From: Aeromicrobium phoceense
GTDB lineage: Bacteria; Actinomycetota; Actinomycetes; Propionibacteriales; Nocardioidaceae
Assembly (NCBI RefSeq): GCF_013868155.1
Contig: NZ_JACEOG010000001.1
Span: 930,001-994,000, forward strand
Reading direction: 5' to 3'
DNA length: 64,000 bases
Each line of letters starts with the position of its first letter. Within the stretch, counting starts at the first letter, position 1. The translations under genes and the position numbers were made by a program. Below, in pieces: positions 34,399-42,603 of the stretch. Below the pieces are notes generated by a model that made no database searches, was not told the origin of the DNA, and saw only the letters and a list, made by a program, of their open reading frames with translations.

Positions 34399-34769
34399 AC
34401 GAATTCATCCCACCCGGCCCCGAGGCGAAGGTCTTCGTGATCAGCGTCGCGGCCGAGCTGTCGGGACTGCATCCCCAGACCCTGCGCACGTACGACCGGA
34501 TGGGCCTGGTCGAGGCCGGGCGCACCTCCGGCGGCGGCCGCCGCTACTCACTGCGTGACATCGAGTTGCTGCGGATGGTCGCGCACCTCACCGCCGAGGG
34601 CCTGGGCCTGGAGGGCGTCAAGCGCGTCATCGCGCTGGAGAACCAGGTGGCGGCGCTGCAGGCGAAGGTCGCCGAGCTCCAGGCCGAGCTGGTGCAGGCG
34701 CGCGCTCCGCAGAACCTGCCCGCGCTCTACGGTGGCCGCCAGGTCACCGTCTGGCGCCGTCAGCCCTGA
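34395..34769 (+). CDS. hspR: Heat shock repressor HspR (MerR family)
   Basis: 124 residues: MerR-type helix-turn-helix at the N-terminus ([26 protein letters not shown], arginine-rich wing [17 protein letters not shown]) and a C-terminal coiled coil (about 75-105, [20 protein letters not shown] type). HspR binds HAIR sites and represses the dnaK operon, with DnaK as corepressor in Streptomyces. It closes the operon and would act on the HAIR element at 30675. ATGA overlap with dnaJ. Confidence 0.95.
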   Translation: MNEFIPPGPEAKVFVISVAAELSGLHPQTLRTYDRMGLVEAGRTSGGGRRYSLRDIELLRMVAHLTAEGLGLEGVKRVIALENQVAALQAKVAELQAELVQARAPQNLPALYGGRQVTVWRRQP

Positions 34770-34800
34770 CCCTCGGCCCCTCGCCCGCCCCCCGGTTCGC

Positions 34801-34857
34801 CGAGTGGCGCAGATTCGCCCGCCACTCGCCGAGTGGCGGGCGTTCTTGCGCCACTCG
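34801..34857. repeat. 57-bp nested palindrome, copy 2
   Basis: Same arms, order and spacing as the copy at 24542: CGAGTGGCGCA (34801-34811), CGCCCGCCACTC (34816-34827), GAGTGGCGGGCG (34831-34842), TGCGCCACTCG (34847-34857), with spacers gatt, gcc and ttct in place of aaga, ggt and aatc. It is followed by CGACCCGGGTTTGCGCCACTC, a part shared with 60759-60790. Lies after hspR, before a same-strand membrane protein gene. Confidence 0.9.
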
Positions 34858-34921
34858 CGACCCGGGTTTGCGCCACTCGACGTCAGTCGACGTCGGGCGG
34901 GCCCGCCGCGAGGAGCTGCCC

Positions 34922-34927
34922 TACGCT
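34922..34927 (+). promoter_or_regulatory. -10 element, leaderless type
   Basis: TACGCT ends seven bases before the ATG at 34935, with no ribosome site between. No convincing -35 is visible. Confidence 0.4.
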
Positions 34928-34934
34928 CGCGCCC

Positions 34935-35771
34935 ATGACGTGGAACTCGCCGTGGCGGCGCATCCTGTTCACGCCGGTGCCGTGGCTGCTGGTGGTGGCC
35001 ATCGTCGTCGCGCAGTACCTCGTCATCGACGACGTGGCGGCCGACAGCGAGGGCGACGAGCTGCTGGGCCTGGTCCTGATGATCGGGGCGGTGGTGCCGG
35101 TGTCGTGGGCCGTGCTGGAGACGATCTGGCTGCGGTTCGCCGGTCCGTCGATCATGGTGGCGTTCGCGCGCATCCTCGCGCTGCCGTTCCTCATGGGCCC
35201 GATCCTGGGGCTCACCGGGACCTACGTCCGGCTGAGATCAGGGGTCGAGCAGACGATCGAGGCGACCCGCCGGCCCGACGGCTGGCACTACTGGTTCGAC
35301 GCCTCGCGCGGCAGTGGCACCGCGACCTCCGATCTGGCGCTGATCATCCTCTCCAACGCGGGCGCGGCGATGCTCGCGGGACTCAGGCTCGTCGTCTTCG
35401 TGGTGCTGCCGTGGTTCGCGTTCATGCGCCCGGCGCAGTTCATCGAGGCCAACATGATGGACACCAGTCCCGCCGCGGCGGCCGCCAACGCCGCCGGCGC
35501 GCGGATGATCTCGATCATCCTCATGCTGGTGTTCGCGGTGCCCACCGTGATCGTGTGGCTGGCGAACGAGGACCGCGCCGGCCTGGGCTGGGTGCTCGGA
35601 ATCGCCATGGTGGTGATCGGCTTCTTCATGGTCCGCTTCGTGCTCAGCCGTCAGGTTCCGGACCACGAGGCGCGAGGCGCGCTGCCGGCGTGGAGCCGGG
35701 GCGTGCAGACGCTGAGGCACGAGCGCGATCAGGAGTCGTCGGACGGCGGCGGAGGAGCCTCCGCGCGCTGA
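34935..35771 (+). CDS. Multi-pass membrane protein of unknown function
   Basis: 278 residues with about six hydrophobic segments (near 11-30, 45-65, 75-100, 150-170, 200-218, 228-245). Between segments is a soluble stretch with EATRRPDGWHYWFDASRGSGTATSDLAL. No family recognised. The start is the ATG behind a -10-like TACGCT; the longer frame would run back into the palindromic repeat. The C-terminal Ser/Gly-rich tail overlaps the 3' end of the opposing gene by 43 bp. Confidence 0.7.
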   Translation: MTWNSPWRRILFTPVPWLLVVAIVVAQYLVIDDVAADSEGDELLGLVLMIGAVVPVSWAVLETIWLRFAGPSIMVAFARILALPFLMGPILGLTGTYVRLRSGVEQTIEATRRPDGWHYWFDASRGSGTATSDLALIILSNAGAAMLAGLRLVVFVVLPWFAFMRPAQFIEANMMDTSPAAAAANAAGARMISIILMLVFAVPTVIVWLANEDRAGLGWVLGIAMVVIGFFMVRFVLSRQVPDHEARGALPAWSRGVQTLRHERDQESSDGGGGASAR

Positions 35772-36385
35772 CGGATCCGTTTGCGCCGCTGGATCTCGCT
35801 CACCGTCAGGCTGACGGCCACGAGGAGGCCGAGGACGACCTTCAGCCAGCCGAGGTCCCAGTCCGGCCACCACGCGAACAGGTCGCGTACCCAGCCGAAG
35901 AGGTCGGGCACCCAGCCGAAGAGGTTCCAGTCGGGCAGTTCGATGTCGGGGTTGGGCACCCACGACCAGTCGAGCCGCGGTGCGAACCGGGACAGGAACG
36001 CCGACACCAGGGCACCGAGCCCGAGCAGGCCGGCCGCCGAGGTGGCGACGTGCCGGGTGGCGTACGCGTAGGGGTGCGCCTCGCGCAGGTCGTACAGCCG
36101 GCGGGGTCGCGAGCCGTCGGGCGGGACGAACGGCACGGTGACGGGCAGCTCGCCGTTCCCGGACTCGATCAGCGAGACGCGGGTGATCCCGCCGCGCACG
36201 CCACGTTCGGCCTTCACCTTCTGGTGACGGCCCGCCAGCCGGTCGAGCTCGAACTCGTGCTCGCCGAGCCGGCCCAGCACGGCCTCGTCGACGTCCACGC
36301 CGTCGAGGCCGAGCCGAACGCGACCCTCGGCGTCCTCGTGCACGGCCAGGTCGCGACCGTGGTCGCGCAGGGTCCAGGAGGGCAT
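35729..36385 (-). CDS. Tryptophan-rich two-helix membrane protein, unknown family
   Basis: 218 residues. The first 110 form a soluble, charged domain (DLAVHEDAEGRVRLGLDGVDV; LGEHEFELDRLAGRHQKV). Transmembrane helices lie at about 113-131 and 181-197. The loop between them (about 139-180) has nine tryptophans and a short imperfect repeat PDWNLFGWV / PDLFGWV / RDLFAWW / PDWDLGW. The basic RRKRIRQR after the second helix suggests both termini are cytosolic and the aromatic loop faces outward, where it could lie in the membrane interface. Not recognised; no homologue claimed. Confidence 0.65.
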   Translation of the reverse strand: MPSWTLRDHGRDLAVHEDAEGRVRLGLDGVDVDEAVLGRLGEHEFELDRLAGRHQKVKAERGVRGGITRVSLIESGNGELPVTVPFVPPDGSRPRRLYDLREAHPYAYATRHVATSAAGLLGLGALVSAFLSRFAPRLDWSWVPNPDIELPDWNLFGWVPDLFGWVRDLFAWWPDWDLGWLKVVLGLLVAVSLTVSEIQRRKRIRQRAEAPPPPSDDS

Positions 36386-36507
36386 GCCGTCACGCTAGCC
36401 GGGGAGCCGGCGTCCTCGCGACGACCGAACGGCTACGTCTGATGGCCGAACGGCGCGCCTCGTCTCACGTGGCAGTCGTCGCCGCGCGCGATGTCGGTGC
36501 CGGGCCC

Positions 36508-36513
36508 TACGGT
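36508..36513 (+). promoter_or_regulatory. -10 element of the M4 protease gene, leaderless type
   Basis: TACGGT ends six bases before the ATG at 36520. This supports that ATG over the longer reading frame starting at 36442. Confidence 0.4.
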
Positions 36514-36519
36514 CGAGGC

Positions 36520-37563
36520 ATGGAAACGATTCGGGGGATCGTCCCGCCCTACCTGCTCCGTCAGATCGCCTCGCTGGAGGACGACCGCTACGCCACGGCT
36601 GCCCGCGCGGCCCAGCACGCGCTGTCCGAGCGGCCCGGGCACGGCGGCCACAGGCACCCGTCGGCGCGCCCGCCGGCGGCCGACACGCCCCTGCGGCGCC
36701 GGGTGAGCGATGCCGAGAACCGCACCGAGCTGCCGGGGCGCGTGGTCCGCTCCGAAGGCGATCCGCCCACCGGCGACGTCGCCGTCGACGAGGCCTACGA
36801 CGGCTTCGGCGCCACCGACGGGCTGCTCCGCTCCGTGTACGGACGCCAGTCGATCGACGACGCCGGGCTCACGCTGGCGGGCACCGTGCACTACGGCGTC
36901 GCCTACGACAACGCCTTCTGGGACGGCTCCCAGATGGTCTTCGGCGACGGCGACGGTGAGATCTTCGGGCGCTTCACGGCCTCCCTCTCGGTGATCGGCC
37001 ACGAGCTGGCGCACGGAGTGGTCGAGTACACGGCCGGGCTGGTCTACCGCGACCAGTCCGGGGCGCTCAACGAGTCCGTCGCCGACGTCTTCGGCGCCCT
37101 GGTCGAGCAGCACGCCGCCGGCCAGAGCGCCGACGAGGCGTCGTGGCTCATCGGCGAGGGCCTGTTCACCGAGGCGGTCCAGGGCCGGGCCCTGCGGTCG
37201 ATGAGTGCGCCCGGCACCGCCTACGACGACGACGTGCTGGGCAAGGACCCGCAGCCGGCCCACATGGACGACTTCGTCGAGACCACGCAGGACAGCGGCG
37301 GCGTGCACCTCAACTCCGGGATCCCCAACAAGGCGTTCCACCTCGTCGCCACCGGGCTCGGTGGCAACGCGTGGGAGGTCGCCGGCCGGATCTGGTACGA
37401 GACCCTGCTCGGCGACCTGTCCCCGCGGGCCACGTTCGAGCAGTTCGCCAGGGCCACGGTGGCGGTCGCCGAGAATCACGACGCTGCTGACGTGGTGCGA
37501 TCCGCGTGGCAGTCTGTGGGGGTATGGACGGAATCGACCAGCCCCTCCTCGTCGTCCGGGTGA
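36520..37563 (+). CDS. M4 family metallopeptidase, protealysin-like
   Basis: 347 residues. Zinc site HELAH (His161, Glu162, His165) with Glu185 in NESVADVFG, and the substrate-binding/proton-donor His in DSGGVHLNSGIPNKAFH near residue 264. The short propeptide (about 1-55) starts METIRGIVPPYLLRQIA, with the PPYLL motif of protealysin-type precursors, and there is no Sec signal peptide, also as in protealysins. The next gene, overlapping by 40 bases, encodes a likely emfourin inhibitor, as in other protealysin operons. Role possibly intracellular or non-classically secreted. Confidence 0.88.
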   Translation: METIRGIVPPYLLRQIASLEDDRYATAARAAQHALSERPGHGGHRHPSARPPAADTPLRRRVSDAENRTELPGRVVRSEGDPPTGDVAVDEAYDGFGATDGLLRSVYGRQSIDDAGLTLAGTVHYGVAYDNAFWDGSQMVFGDGDGEIFGRFTASLSVIGHELAHGVVEYTAGLVYRDQSGALNESVADVFGALVEQHAAGQSADEASWLIGEGLFTEAVQGRALRSMSAPGTAYDDDVLGKDPQPAHMDDFVETTQDSGGVHLNSGIPNKAFHLVATGLGGNAWEVAGRIWYETLLGDLSPRATFEQFARATVAVAENHDAADVVRSAWQSVGVWTESTSPSSSSG

Positions 37564-37808
37564 CCCGCACCGGCGGCTTCGCCGGGCTGCGCCGGCAGTG
37601 GGAGGTCGAGGCGACGTCCGAGGACGAGGCGCAGGCCTGGTGGCCGCTCGTCGAGGCGTGCCCGTGGGACGCCACTCCCGGCGACGGCTACCCCGACGGC
37701 TTCGTCTACGAGCTGCAGGCCAACGACCGCGAGGCCACCCTGCCCGAGCGCCAGGTAGACGGCCCGTGGCGCGAGCTCGTCGAGGCCGTCGTCCACCACG
37801 CGCCCTGA
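37524..37808 (+). CDS. Emfourin-like protease inhibitor
   Basis: 94 residues with the sequence LLVVRVTRTGGFAGLRRQWEV near the N-terminus, the recognisable core of emfourin (M4in), the tight-binding inhibitor of protealysin-type M4 proteases. The rest is a small alpha/beta domain (AQAWWPLVEACPWD; DGFVYELQANDREATL). The ATG at 37524 lies inside the protease gene, giving a 40-base overlap in another frame and coupled synthesis. No signal peptide, so enzyme and inhibitor are in the same compartment at first. Identification rests on the motif and on context. Confidence 0.78.
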   Translation: MDGIDQPLLVVRVTRTGGFAGLRRQWEVEATSEDEAQAWWPLVEACPWDATPGDGYPDGFVYELQANDREATLPERQVDGPWRELVEAVVHHAP

Positions 37809-37843
37809 GCCGCGCGTCACTCCCACGCCGCCGCGGATCTGAC

Positions 37844-37849
37844 TAGGCT
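37844..37849 (+). promoter_or_regulatory. -10 element upstream of ppc
   Basis: TAGGCT about 49 bases before the ppc ATG, with GGGGAG as ribosome site just before the start. No clear -35. Confidence 0.35.
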
Positions 37850-37898
37850 GGTCGCGGGCAACGGCGCCCCACGACTTTCGCCAGCCGAGGGGAGCTCC

Positions 37899-40685
37899 AT
37901 GACCGACTCCGAGTTCGATGCCATCGCCCGATCCAAGGACGAGTCGCTGCGCACCGACGTGCGCCGCGTCGGCGACCTGCTGGGCCAGACGCTGCGGCGC
38001 CTGGAGGGCCAGCACCTCTTCGACCAGGTCGAGCTCGTGCGCGCCCAGGGCAAGGTCATCGAGGAGTCCGACGACCCCGACGAGCGCCACGAGGCCGCCT
38101 CGCAGATCCGTGCGCTGCTCGCCGACCTCGACGCGCCCACCGTGGGCAAGCTCGTGCGGGCGTTCAGCGTCTACTTCAACCTCGCGAACGTGGCCGAGCA
38201 GGTGGCCCGCGTGCGCGGCATCGAGGCCCGCCCGGACGACCAGGGCTGGCTGGCCCGCGCGATCGACGACATCGTCGCTGAGCAGGGCGTCGACGCGCTG
38301 CGCGACGGCGTGGAGCGGATCGACGTCCGTGCGATCTTCACCGCCCACCCCACCGAGGTCAGCCGCCGCACCGTGCTGACGAAGCTGCGCCGGATCGCCG
38401 ACATCCTCGTCGACTCCGCCGAGCCCGGCACCCGCCGCCGCGTCGCGCAGGACCGCGACCTGGCCCAGCTGATCGACCTCATCTGGCAGACCGACGCGGT
38501 CCGTCGCACGCGACCCACGCCGCTCGACGAGGCGCGCCACCTCGTGTTCTTCCTCCAGCAGATCCTCGAGGAGGCGCTGCCCGACATCGGCACCGACCTC
38601 GCGGACCGGCTCGCCGAGCACGGCATCGCTCTCGACCCCGCCCGTCGGCCGCTGTCGTTCGGCACCTGGATCGGCGGCGACCGTGACGGCAACCCGAACG
38701 TCACGCCCGAGGTCACGCTCAGCATCCTGCAGCTGCAGAACCGCATCGCCACGCGCATCGTCGACGCCAACCTCGACCTGCTGATCCGCGAGCTGTCGTC
38801 GTCGGACGAGCTGGTCGAGGTCAGTGCCGAGCTGACCAAGTCGCTGCAGGCCGACCTCGTGGCGCTGCCCGATCTCGACCCCCGGCTGCTGAACGTCAAC
38901 GCGCACGAGCCCTACCGGCTCAAGCTGTCGTGCGTCAAGCTGAAGGTCGCCAACTCGGCGGCGCGCGTCGCCGAGGGCACGCCTCACGTCCCGGGCCGCG
39001 ACTACGCGAACCGCGACGAGCTGCTGTCCGACCTGGCCGTGGTCGACGCGTCGCTGCGCGCGCACGGCGGCGAGCTCATCGCCGACCGGATGCTGGCGCG
39101 GGGGATCCGCGCCATCTCGTCGGTCGGCCTGCACCTGGCCACGATGGACATCCGCGAGCACGCCGAGGCCCACCACCACGCGCTCGCGCTCCTCTTCGAC
39201 CGGCTCGACGAGTCGGAGACGTCCTACGACGACCTCAGCCGCGACGAGCGGTTCGCCCTGCTCTCGCGCGAGCTGGGCCGGCTGCGCCCGCTGGCCGCCG
39301 ACCCGCCGTCGCTCGACGAGTGGGGCGCGCGCACCTACGGCGTCTTCGCCGCGGTCCGCGAGCTGAAGGAGGCCTTCGGCGAGGACGTCATCGAGTCCTA
39401 CATCGTCTCGATGACCGTCAGCGGCGACGACCTGCTCGCGCCGGTCGTGCTCGCGCGCCAGGCCGGGCTGGTCGACCTCGTCGGCAGCGAGGAGACGCCG
39501 CCGTTCGCCCGCCTCGGCTTCGTGCCGCTGCTGGAGACGGTCGACGAGATCCGCCGGGCCGGCGACGTCCTCGACGAGCTGCTCTCGGACGACCACTACC
39601 GCGCGCTGGTCCGCCTGCGCGACGACCGGCAGGAGGTCATGCTCGGCTACTCCGACTCCAACAAGGCCGGCGGCATCACCACCTCGCAGTGGGAGCTGCA
39701 CCGCGCGCAGCGGGCGCTGCGCGACGTGGCGCAGAAGCACGGCGTCACCCTGCGGCTCTTCCACGGACGCGGTGGCACGGTGGGCCGCGGCGGCGGACCC
39801 ACCTACGACGCGATCCTGGCCCAGCCGTACGGCGTGCTCACGGGTGACATCAAGTTCACCGAGCAGGGCGAGGTCATCAGCGACAAGTACTCGCTGCCGC
39901 GCCTCGGCCACGAGAACCTCGAGCTGTCGTTCGCGGCGGTGCTGGAGGCCTCCACGCTGCACCTGGAGGCCCGCACGCCCACCGAGTCGATGCAGCAGTG
40001 GGACGACACGATGACCCAGGTCAGCGACGCCGCCTACGCCGCCTACCGCCGCCTGATCGACGCCCCGGGGCTCTTCGAGTACTTCCTCGCCTCGACCCCG
40101 GTCGACCAGCTCGGCGACCTCAACATCGGCTCGCGCCCGTCGCGCCGCCCCGAGACCGGGGGCGGCATCGACGGCCTGCGCGCGATCCCGTGGGTGTTCG
40201 GCTGGACCCAGAGCCGCCAGATCGTGCCCGGGTGGTTCGGTGTCGGCAGCGGCCTGCGCGCCGCCCGCCTCGCCGGGAAGGGCGACGTGCTGGCCGAGAT
40301 GCTCGACCAGTGGCACTTCTTCCGCACGTTCATCTCGAACGTGGAGATGACGCTGGCGAAGACCGACCTCGACGTCGCCGGGCACTACGTGAACACGCTC
40401 GTTCCGGCCGACCTGCGCCCGATCTTCGACCGCATCCGGGCCGAGCACGCGGTCACCGTGGAGGAGGTGCTGCGGGTCACCGGCGAGCGCCACGTCCTCG
40501 ACGACCAGCCGGGCCTGCGCCGCACGCTGGAGGTCCGCGACGCGTACCTCCAGCCGATCTCGTTCGCCCAGGTCGACCTGCTGGCCCGCTACCGCGAGGA
40601 CCCCGAAGCGGTCGACGAGGACATGCGCGCCGCGCTGCTCCAGACCGTCAACGGCATCGCCAACGGCCTGCGCAACACGGGCTGA
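37899..40685 (+). CDS. ppc: Phosphoenolpyruvate carboxylase
   Basis: 928 residues, full length for bacterial PEPC. Active-site regions: [14 protein letters not shown] (catalytic His about 152), [16 protein letters not shown] (about 253-268), [34 protein letters not shown] (flexible loop), SRPSRR, and the C-terminal NGLRNTG equivalent to the usual QNTG end. Converts PEP and bicarbonate to oxaloacetate, refilling the TCA cycle. Monocistronic; followed by tandem palindromic repeats before the convergent acyl-CoA synthetase gene. Confidence 0.97.
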   Translation: MTDSEFDAIARSKDESLRTDVRRVGDLLGQTLRRLEGQHLFDQVELVRAQGKVIEESDDPDERHEAASQIRALLADLDAPTVGKLVRAFSVYFNLANVAEQVARVRGIEARPDDQGWLARAIDDIVAEQGVDALRDGVERIDVRAIFTAHPTEVSRRTVLTKLRRIADILVDSAEPGTRRRVAQDRDLAQLIDLIWQTDAVRRTRPTPLDEARHLVFFLQQILEEALPDIGTDLADRLAEHGIALDPARRPLSFGTWIGGDRDGNPNVTPEVTLSILQLQNRIATRIVDANLDLLIRELSSSDELVEVSAELTKSLQADLVALPDLDPRLLNVNAHEPYRLKLSCVKLKVANSAARVAEGTPHVPGRDYANRDELLSDLAVVDASLRAHGGELIADRMLARGIRAISSVGLHLATMDIREHAEAHHHALALLFDRLDESETSYDDLSRDERFALLSRELGRLRPLAADPPSLDEWGARTYGVFAAVRELKEAFGEDVIESYIVSMTVSGDDLLAPVVLARQAGLVDLVGSEETPPFARLGFVPLLETVDEIRRAGDVLDELLSDDHYRALVRLRDDRQEVMLGYSDSNKAGGITTSQWELHRAQRALRDVAQKHGVTLRLFHGRGGTVGRGGGPTYDAILAQPYGVLTGDIKFTEQGEVISDKYSLPRLGHENLELSFAAVLEASTLHLEARTPTESMQQWDDTMTQVSDAAYAAYRRLIDAPGLFEYFLASTPVDQLGDLNIGSRPSRRPETGGGIDGLRAIPWVFGWTQSRQIVPGWFGVGSGLRAARLAGKGDVLAEMLDQWHFFRTFISNVEMTLAKTDLDVAGHYVNTLVPADLRPIFDRIRAEHAVTVEEVLRVTGERHVLDDQPGLRRTLEVRDAYLQPISFAQVDLLARYREDPEAVDEDMRAALLQTVNGIANGLRNTG

Positions 40686-40689
40686 GCAG

Positions 40690-40886
40690 GATCTCGATAC
40701 GCCGCGACTCCGTCGCGAGCTACTCGATCACCGGCCCGGCGAATCGAGATCACGCACGCAGCTCCGGCCCGGTGATCGAGTAGTGGGGCGAGGAACGAGC
40801 CCGCGTGTCGGGGTTACGCACGCAGTTCCGTCGCCGGTGGCCCGGTGATCGAGTAGCGGGGCGAGGAACGAGCCCGCGTATCGGGT
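40690..40886. repeat. Tandem CTCGATAC-type palindromic repeats after ppc
   Basis: A first unit (40690-40751) has GATCTCGATACGCCG, CTACTCGATCACCG and GAATCGAGATC. Then two direct copies of about 65 bases follow (from 40752 and 40816), each with ACGCACGCAG, CCCGGTGATCGAGTAG, GGGGCGAGGAACGAGCCCGC and GT(G/A)TCGGG. The second ends at the stop of the opposing gene. CGGTGATCGAG is the inverted form of the CTCGATCACCG arm. Confidence 0.8.
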
Positions 40887-42410
40887 TCAGTTGACCTGGC
40901 GGTCGCGGCCCTCCCAGTAGGCCTCGCGGAGCTTGAACTTCTGCAGCTTGCCGGTGGCGGTGCGGGCCAGCTCCTCGCGGAACTCGACGCGCTTCGGCAC
41001 CTTGTACCCGGCGAGTCGCTCGCGCGCGTGGGCGCGCAGGTCGTCCTCGGTGACGTCGCCGTCGAGCACCACGAGGGCCAGGACGAGCTCGCCCCACTTG
41101 TCGTCGGGGATGCCGATCACCGCGACCTCGCGCACGGCCGGGTGCGAGGCCAGCACGTCCTCGACCTCGATCGACGACACGTTCTCGCCGCCGGAGACGA
41201 TGACGTCCTTCTTGCGGTCGGCGATCGTGACGTAGCCGTCCTCGTAGACGCCGCCGTCGCCGGTGTGGAACCAGCCGCCCGCCAGCGCGTCCTCGGTGGC
41301 CTCCGGATTCTCCCAGTACGACGCGAGCACGGTGTTGCTGCGCACGAGGATCTCGCCCTGGTCGTCGATCATCACGCGCGTGCCGATCGTGGGGGCGCCG
41401 GCGCGGGCCAGCAGGCGTGCCTGCTCCTCGCCCTCGAGGTCGTCCCACTCCTCGCGCATGCGGCTCATCGTGAGCAGCGGCGAGGTCTCGGTGAGGCCGT
41501 AGATCTGGATGAACTCCCAGCCGAGCTCCTCGCGGACCCGCTGGATGGTGCGGGTCGGCGGGGGAGCCCCGGCCACGATGCAGCGCACCCGGTCGCGGCC
41601 CGTGTCGCCCGTCCAGTCCTCGAGCGCGTCGAGCGTGGCATTGAGCACCGCGGGAGCGCACGCCAGCACCGTGACACCGTGCTCCTCGATACGCCGCAGG
41701 ATCTCGGTGCCGTCGATCTGGCGGATCACGACCTGCTTCGCGCCGACGCCCGTGGCCGAGTAGAGCAGGCCCCAGCCGTCGCAGTGGAACATCGGCAGTG
41801 TGTGCAGGTAGACGTCGCGGTCGGTGAGCGTGGCGTGCCAGCCGAAGGTGGTGGCGTTGACCCAGCGGGCGCGGTGCGTCTGCTGCACGCCCTTGGGCCG
41901 GGCGGTCGTGCCCGAGGTGTAGTTGATCGTGGCGGTGGCGTTCTCGTCGGGCTCCCACTCGGCCGGCTCGGCCTTCGACGCCCAGATCCGGTCGTCGTCG
42001 CGGCCCAGGACGAACACGTGCTTGGCCGACGAGCAGGACTCCGCGAGGTGCGCCAGCTCGGGATCGAGCATGACCACCTCGGCGCCGCAGTGCTCCACGA
42101 TGTACTGGACCTCGGCCGGCGCCAGCCGGAAGTTCACCGGCACGAAGACGCGGCCCCAGTTGGCCACGCCGTAGAACGAGGCCAGCAGCCGCGCCGCGTT
42201 GTGCGAGACCATCGCGACCCTCGCGCCCTGCGGCACACCGAGCTCGTCGAGCGTCGCGGCCTGGCTGCGCGCCCTCGCGTACAGCTGGGCGTAGGTCACC
42301 TCGCCCCACGAGTCCGCCACCTGGTTCGGCTCGTCGACCACGGCGACGCGGTCGGGGTACACGGTGCGGGCGCGGTCGAGGAAGTCGCGCAGGGTGAGCG
42401 GGACGATCAT
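40887..42410 (-). CDS. AMP-dependent acyl-CoA synthetase/ligase
   Basis: 507-residue adenylate-forming enzyme: P-loop INYTSGTTARPKGVQ (about 162-176), the A5 region IYGLTETSP, A7/A8 WFHTGDGGVYEDGYVTIADRKKDVIVSGGENVSS and the C-terminal catalytic lysine region RTATGKLQKFKLR. Activates a carboxylic acid to its acyl-CoA through an acyl-AMP. The FadD-like length and GWHAT loop do not reveal chain length. Divergent from a thioesterase gene, and a 3-hydroxyacyl-CoA dehydrogenase gene lies next to that, suggesting a small acyl-CoA neighbourhood. Confidence 0.92.
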   Translation of the reverse strand: MIVPLTLRDFLDRARTVYPDRVAVVDEPNQVADSWGEVTYAQLYARARSQAATLDELGVPQGARVAMVSHNAARLLASFYGVANWGRVFVPVNFRLAPAEVQYIVEHCGAEVVMLDPELAHLAESCSSAKHVFVLGRDDDRIWASKAEPAEWEPDENATATINYTSGTTARPKGVQQTHRARWVNATTFGWHATLTDRDVYLHTLPMFHCDGWGLLYSATGVGAKQVVIRQIDGTEILRRIEEHGVTVLACAPAVLNATLDALEDWTGDTGRDRVRCIVAGAPPPTRTIQRVREELGWEFIQIYGLTETSPLLTMSRMREEWDDLEGEEQARLLARAGAPTIGTRVMIDDQGEILVRSNTVLASYWENPEATEDALAGGWFHTGDGGVYEDGYVTIADRKKDVIVSGGENVSSIEVEDVLASHPAVREVAVIGIPDDKWGELVLALVVLDGDVTEDDLRAHARERLAGYKVPKRVEFREELARTATGKLQKFKLREAYWEGRDRQVN

Positions 42411-42590
42411 GGGGCCTCCGGCGGGGTCGAACGGTGCGTGTGGGTCACGTCACGCTGCCATTGTGTCGACTCGCGGTGGCGCCGTGCACCCCGAGCCCGG
42501 TCACGAGCGACCAGCGGTCGGCGCCTCCCGACGAGCGGTGGGCTCGTCCACGCCGGGGGAGCGGTGGTCGGCCCGACCCGGCGCGCTGGG

Positions 42591-42596
42591 TAGCCT
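42591..42596 (+). promoter_or_regulatory. -10 element of the thioesterase gene, leaderless type
   Basis: TAGCCT ends seven bases before GTG at 42604 with no ribosome site, supporting that GTG as start. Confidence 0.4.
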
Positions 42597-42603
42597 CGGC
42601 CCG

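Noticed and set aside
37476-40493. Open frame of about 1000 codons antisense to ppc
   Set aside because: High-GC antisense shadow: composition dominated by Arg, Gly, Ala, Val and Asp/His runs with no recognisable domain, while the plus-strand frame is full-length PEP carboxylase.
41689-41710. CTCGATACGCCGC inside the acyl-CoA synthetase gene, resembling the palindromic repeat arm
   Set aside because: It is part of a conserved coding stretch, lacks the second arm and has no inverted partner nearby.
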